Shown here piece after piece: positions 59,365 through 64,000 of a DNA stretch of 64,000 nucleotides. How positions within the stretch are numbered: the first letter of the stretch is position 1; every line of letters starts with the position of its first letter. The stretch is taken from NCBI GenBank assembly GCA_013398015.1, contig VZRR01010232.1:1021065-1085064 (forward strand), in the 5' to 3' direction. The position numbers and the translations under genes are program-made. A model generated the notes under the pieces. That model saw nothing but the letters and a program-made list of their open reading frames with translations, did no database searches and was not told the DNA's origin. Source of the DNA: Oreocharis arfaki. Its lineage: Eukaryota > Chordata > Aves > Passeriformes > Paramythiidae.

Positions 59365-60336
59365 ACTATATATTCTCCTTGCCTTTATGGTGCAACTGGA
59401 GTGAAGCCCACCAACATCTCCCAAAATGAAAAAGGTAAGGTGGTCCCACACAACCAGCCCACGGGGGAAATAATGCTCTGCCAAAGGTCCTCCCTGGGCC
59501 AGGGGACAAGGAGGACCAAGGAGGAACAGGAGCCTTTTGCAGTCAGGCACCAGTTACCAGGAGCAAAGAGCCATCCCAGGAGTGAAATTATTCTCTAGGC
59601 TGATAAAAGGCAAAGGGAAAGCAGCATCTGGCCTGCAATATTTAGCCTTTTCTACACAGTTTAATGCTGTGTGAAGCATGGTAAAAGCAAAGCTTCCTCA
59701 GCCCCGGGAAGACAGCTGGCGATGAAACGCAGCAGGGACACCATATGATGGAAGGCTCCTAATTACAAAATCTCTGTCTTGCCTGTCAGAGCAACTGCAC
59801 AGTGGTACAGGGGAGCTCACAGAGGAGCTGGGAAAAAGCAAGCATAGATAAGACTTGAAATCCATCTCCAGATGCAAACTTTCCCTGCCTTTGAGTACAG
59901 CTGGCTCTTGGACCTAGCTCCAGCTAAAAAGATGCAGTTCAGAAAGGTGAAGATATTCCCTAAGCTTAGGGCTTGTCCAACTTCAGCTTCTGATGGTGAG
60001 CCAGCCTTGCAAAGACATATTCAGTGGAGAATTTCTGTGTTGATGGACCACAGACACCTAATTCCATCAGCATGAGTGATAATCCCTGGATACCAAGGTT
60101 CACAAACACCAAGAAAAAGCACATGAGTGGGGGGAAAAGCCAGTCACCCAAGAGGTTTGAATTTCATTTGATGTTCTCTAGACGCATAAATGGAAAAGAA
60201 GGACTTTCTCTTTCAACACAGAGAGTACCTCATTATGTACTGATACTGTTAATTGCTATTCCAGTGCCTAGAGGCAAAGACACAGTATGGTTCTAACAAG
60301 CTGAAAAGTATTGTTAAATACACCAGCATTAAGGAA

Positions 60337-60535
60337 TCAAGACTCCAGAATGGTTTGGGGTGAAAAGGATCTCAAGATCATCTCATTCCAACCTTCTTGC
60401 CACAGGCAGAGACACCTTCCACTATCCCAGGCTGCTCCCAGCCCTGTCCAACCTGGCCTTGGACACTTCCATGGATGGGGCAGCCACAGCTGCTCTGGGC
60501 ACCCTGTGCCAGGGCCTCACCACCCTCACAGTTAA
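60337..60535 (-). mobile_element. CR1 LINE 3' end
   Basis: On the plus strand this reads as a reverse-complement CR1 end: 'gaatggtttggggtgaaaag', 'gatctcaagatcatctcatt', 'tccactatcccaggctgctc', 'ccaacctggccttggacact', 'tccatggatggggcagccac' and 'ccagggcctcaccaccctca'. In the element's own direction it is 5'-truncated near 60535 and ends near 60337. It is related to the plus-strand copy at 43018-43180, so the two form an inverted pair of one subtype about 17 kb apart. No reverse-transcriptase frame is left. Three overlapping short ORFs at 60311-60669 arise only from this repeat. Confidence 0.92.
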
Positions 60536-61189
60536 AGATCAAAATGAGTAAAATAATAAAGAACAAGATAAATGCCACCAATACCATGAAAGCAAACCCA
60601 TGGAGAGCCAAGGGAGGTGACTCCATGCTGATGGAAGTCTGGGACTGGTATCCACTAACCCTAATTTAACATGCTCCACTTCAGCCCCCACTAGGACCAC
60701 ACAAACCCTCCCAGTCCCCAGACAGCAGCACCTCACTGAGATCACTGCAGTGACACGGAGGGCCACGTGTCAATGAACTGCTAAACCTGGGCTTTCCCTC
60801 CTCCCCTCTTCCTTGGTGGCTGAGGCTCTCCTGTATTAGTGCATCAGCACCATCGGGATCATTAGGGCACCACTGTCTGCTGGGAAGCAACTGAGCAGGG
60901 ATATTTTCAGCTGCACTGCCAGCACGTTTCTGCAGTGCCATCAGGGGAAAAAAACCCACTGGAAGAGCTGGCTGAACTCATCAGTAAATATAATTAAGCT
61001 CCTGCTAAACCATATGACTCTTGCTAAATTTGAAGCACAAACAACAAAACTGGTTTATCGGCTTTATGCTGAGTAAGAAAGGGATAAAGAATTAGATTTT
61101 TTACAATTCAGTGTGAGCAAACTGCAGCCCTGCAGAATCTGCATCATCCGGACTGTGCACGGGTGGCAGAGCTGGGTGCTTAAGTTTTG

Positions 61190-61340
61190 AGACAACAGCA
61201 GATAGATATTTAAAGCTATTGCTCAAAGGGATTAAATAATGAGTTGTAAATTAATTCATTACCATTTGCTGTATAGCTGACGGAAAACAAGTCAGATCTC
61301 ATATGCTGTACAAACTTTCCTGAAAACTGACAGGTGAAGC
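61190..61340. other. possible conserved regulatory block
   Basis: GATATTTAAAGC, GGGATTAAATAATGAG and TGTAAATTAATTCATTACC occur close together, with no frame. Homeodomain-type density suggests an enhancer. Confidence 0.3.
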
Positions 61341-63491
61341 CTTTGGCCAAGAAACAGAAGCTCCCAATGCTTGAGGCTTAGTTTGCTTCAAATCCAAGCA
61401 TTTGTCTCCCACCAGAGTCAAGTTTTCATGAATTGAGGGTAAATTTGACTACTCTTGGTTAAAGTTTTGAAATTGACAAGTATGTGTGTGGAAGCGACTG
61501 ACAAAACCTTTCAGTCAGCAGCTTTGATATACGTTTCTTAATTGTGCTAAAGCGTTGTGAGATCCAAACAGCTCAAACTAAAAACAAGAAAAAATGAGTG
61601 CTGCTGTTTCAAAAAGAACAAACAGTAACAAGGAAAATCTGTTAAAAAAATAGTAACACGGATTAGTAAACACAAAAGTCAGGCAGAACAGCACAGAGAG
61701 TTTCATTTCAAAGAAGAAAAATGGTCCCAGAAATTGTCAACTAGTAAAACAAGACTGATAAGCATTAACTCTCCACAAAATTAAATTACAGCTAGAAAAA
61801 GAAGAAAAAAGCAGGAGCAATGAGCCCTGGTAGAAAAAAATGACTGAATTAACATATCAAAGGAAGAAGATAGGAGAGTAATCCAGAGGGTAATACAAAA
61901 GAAAAGTTTAAGGGACACCTTGGGATAAGTTTTCTTTGAAGTACTGCACTTCCTAAAATAATAGGAGGGTTATCTGAACACGCCCATCATGCATCACAAT
62001 TATTGTACTACACTTTTACTTACAGAAAATTCATTGCATAAGTGGAGAGTAAGTGCTCCTGTGGAACAGGCCTAATTAAGCAGTTCTCATTATGTGTGGA
62101 ATCAGTATCAGGGACACAGGAGCCAAGTCTGTATTTCAGACCCTGGGCATGCACCCCGGGCACGGAGAATCCTCCAAGGCAGAGCAGCCTGAGGGTGAAA
62201 TCTTTACAGCCAGTGTGTTTTATTAAGCTAAAAATGATGTCATTGTCCTGTATCTCACCTCTTCCCTCCCCATTTCCCATCTCCAGGCTCTGCTGGCCTC
62301 TGACATCGGATGCAGATCACCAACAACTGTTACATCACATGCAACTGGCAATGTTTCATTTTCCATCTACGCTGGAGTAAAAAGCCTTGCAGGACATTAA
62401 AACAGCATAAACCAACCTAAAATGTGAAGAGCATTAATCAACCATCACTCTGCAATCACAGCAGCAGATGCTGCAGGGACATCTCCTTTGTGGAGACACC
62501 ACATTTGTTTGCCACAGAGAAGAACCAGACTTCTTTAGAGATTTACATCACACTTTGAGTTCAAGGAATAATTTAATTTTTGGGAAAACTAGAAGTAGTG
62601 GCACCAGCGGGAGAAATGTCCAGTTTCTGCACAGCAAGAGATTACTTGTGTCTGTAAAGGACCAAAGGGTTGATGACAGCAAAGCCCTACGAAAGAGGTT
62701 CATTTGTTGCTTTTCTGAATCACTGAGAATGCAGGGACTGAAGAGTTTACAAGGAAATACGAACACAGTGCATTTCCTGAGGGACACCATGGGTCTTTGA
62801 GAAGGATAATCCTGCTTCCTTTCCTGAGATCATCCACATCTCATCACAATGAGGTACAAACCTGGAACATGCTTTTATTTCTGGAGATTTAAGATCTGGA
62901 AATAATTAAGCTGTGTAACTGTTTTTAACTTTAATGGTGCTAATTCTGCCTGAAGTTGCTCTCCTTTCCCAGCCCAGTTCCATGACCACGGAGCAGTGCT
63001 GCACCCAGAGGGGATTTACTTTCCTGAGCTCTCCTGCATCCAAATGGGATAACTCAAATGAGCAACAGACACTAATTTCTGAATGTCATCTTCCAACGTA
63101 TGCGACAGATGATACAAATATCTCCATGTGATTGATCTACATCCAATAATCAAATACACAGCAGACATGATCTTTAGATGAAAATCGCTCTGGAAGTTTA
63201 AATGGAAAAGCAAATCAGATAATTAAACCCCTGCCCTTAGTGGTGCATTTTTTAAACTGACAAAATCTATAAAAACCTAAGGCAGAAACATAAAGTGCAG
63301 CTGAAAGAGAATCACTGAAAACCAAATTAATATTTTAATTCTGTCAACATGGAAAGAAGTCTCTAAATGAGATGAAGTTTAGAATGAGTACCAAGCACAG
63401 TGATTTATTACCTTTTCCCTGTAATTTAAATTTACTGTTTCTTCAGTATTCACTAAATTCTTCCCACAGAGTTTCAGCCTTAGCTGATCAC

Positions 63492-63541
63492 AAAAAAAAA
63501 AAAAGAAAAAAGGAAAAAAAAAAAGGAAAAAAAAAAGAAAA
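63492..63541. repeat. A-rich low-complexity tract
   Basis: About 50 bp of A runs broken by single or double G. It reads as Lys-rich codons in one frame, but that is a composition artefact and not a protein. Confidence 0.9.
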
Positions 63542-63891
63542 GCTGAAGGAACAGTGAATTAAGAAAAAGTAGTGGTTTTCCAATAGCCATGAAAAAATCA
63601 GTGAGACTGAAGGACCAGAGGTGGGATTAATAAAGCTTTCTTCAACTCTGTAGCTCTGCACTTAACTCCCTAAGCAGTAGGAATGGGTTTGTTTGCCAGA
63701 CAGTCTCTGTGAACAACAAGTTTCAAAGAATAAAACTAAAGATTCTTGTGTACTTGTAATGCAGCATGATGCTTTCAAAGCCAGATCAGTTGGTCAGGGC
63801 AGTATTTTAGCTACACACACCCTTCACATGATTTATCCAGCCTTTACCTTATAAGGTGCTTCCCTGAAACATGTCCTCTCAAAAAGCAGTG

Positions 63892-63930
63892 AAAATAAAT
63901 AAATAAATACATAAATATATAGACAAATAA
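63892..63930. repeat. (AAAT)n-type microsatellite
   Basis: Imperfect AAAT/ACAT units cover about 40 bp near the window end. Confidence 0.85.
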
Positions 63931-64000
63931 ATCACAAGCATTTGGTTTGACTGCTTAAAAGAGTCTACAACAATCACTAAATGATGGGCTGTCAAAACTG

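Larger units (their letters stand above)
60540..64000. other. stretch without a recognised gene
   Basis: Apart from the block at 61190-61340 and the A-rich repeats near 63.5 and 63.9 kb, there are short unrecognised frames (112 codons at 62042, 110 at 62468), and the region is unique by eye. The donor-like GAAGAG followed by GTGAGA on the minus strand near 62.26 kb lacks a strong acceptor. Confidence 0.6.

Noticed and set aside
63372..63557. 61-codon frame ending in a long lysine-rich tail
   Set aside because: The tail is translation of an A-rich simple repeat.
1..64000. CRISPR arrays, prokaryotic operons, phage or plasmid genes, and known microRNA hairpins
   Set aside because: No regularly spaced repeats, no dense coding and no recognised mature microRNA sequence; the texture is that of a bird nuclear genome.

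Overview
The window looks like nuclear DNA from a bird, probably neoavian and possibly a passerine. Three fragments have the 3'-end sequence of avian CR1 (chicken repeat 1) LINEs: 22385-22745 minus, 43018-43180 plus and 60337-60535 minus. A more decayed CR1 tail lies at 56060-56250 on the minus strand. A solo endogenous-retrovirus LTR lies at about 23675-24151 on the minus strand, and two MIR-like SINE remnants lie at 32540-32610 and 38195-38300. There are no operons, ribosome-binding sites or closely packed ORFs. Base composition is AT-leaning with few CpGs, and most ORFs are under 130 codons, as expected for intergenic or intronic vertebrate DNA.

I recognise no protein-coding gene, tRNA, rRNA, known microRNA or CRISPR array. 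The longest open frames (193 codons at 46906-47484, 179 at 35612-36151, 163 at 24151-24642) resemble no family I know and are near what chance allows in 64 kb.

Layout: 1-9.4 kb is single-copy sequence with weak exon-like signals. At 9.4-9.6 kb there is a non-coding candidate exon with good splice signals. From 10 to 22 kb there are AT-rich blocks dense in TAATTA-type homeodomain cores, plus a GC-rich block at 17.2-17.6 kb. The 22.4-24.2 kb stretch holds a CR1, a regulatory-looking block and the solo LTR. From 28.8 to 37.6 kb lies the densest cluster of blocks resembling conserved non-coding elements, two with perfect 12-13 bp inverted repeats. From 38 to 56 kb it is mostly single-copy sequence with a MIR, a CR1 and several candidate exons on both strands. 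From 56 to 64 kb there are old and young CR1 copies and long A-rich tracts.

The best reading is a gene desert or a long intron beside a developmental regulator, with enhancer-like blocks and perhaps exons of a long non-coding RNA. This is inferred from sequence texture only. The most useful leads are the LTR with two competing boundaries, the perfect inverted repeats inside AT-rich blocks, the 24-bp palindrome at 12328, the duplicated E-box at 12608, the MIR fragment framed by splice signals at 32.5 kb, and a set of strong acceptor-donor pairs. Similar splice pairs arise by chance several times in 64 kb, so each is only a hypothesis.
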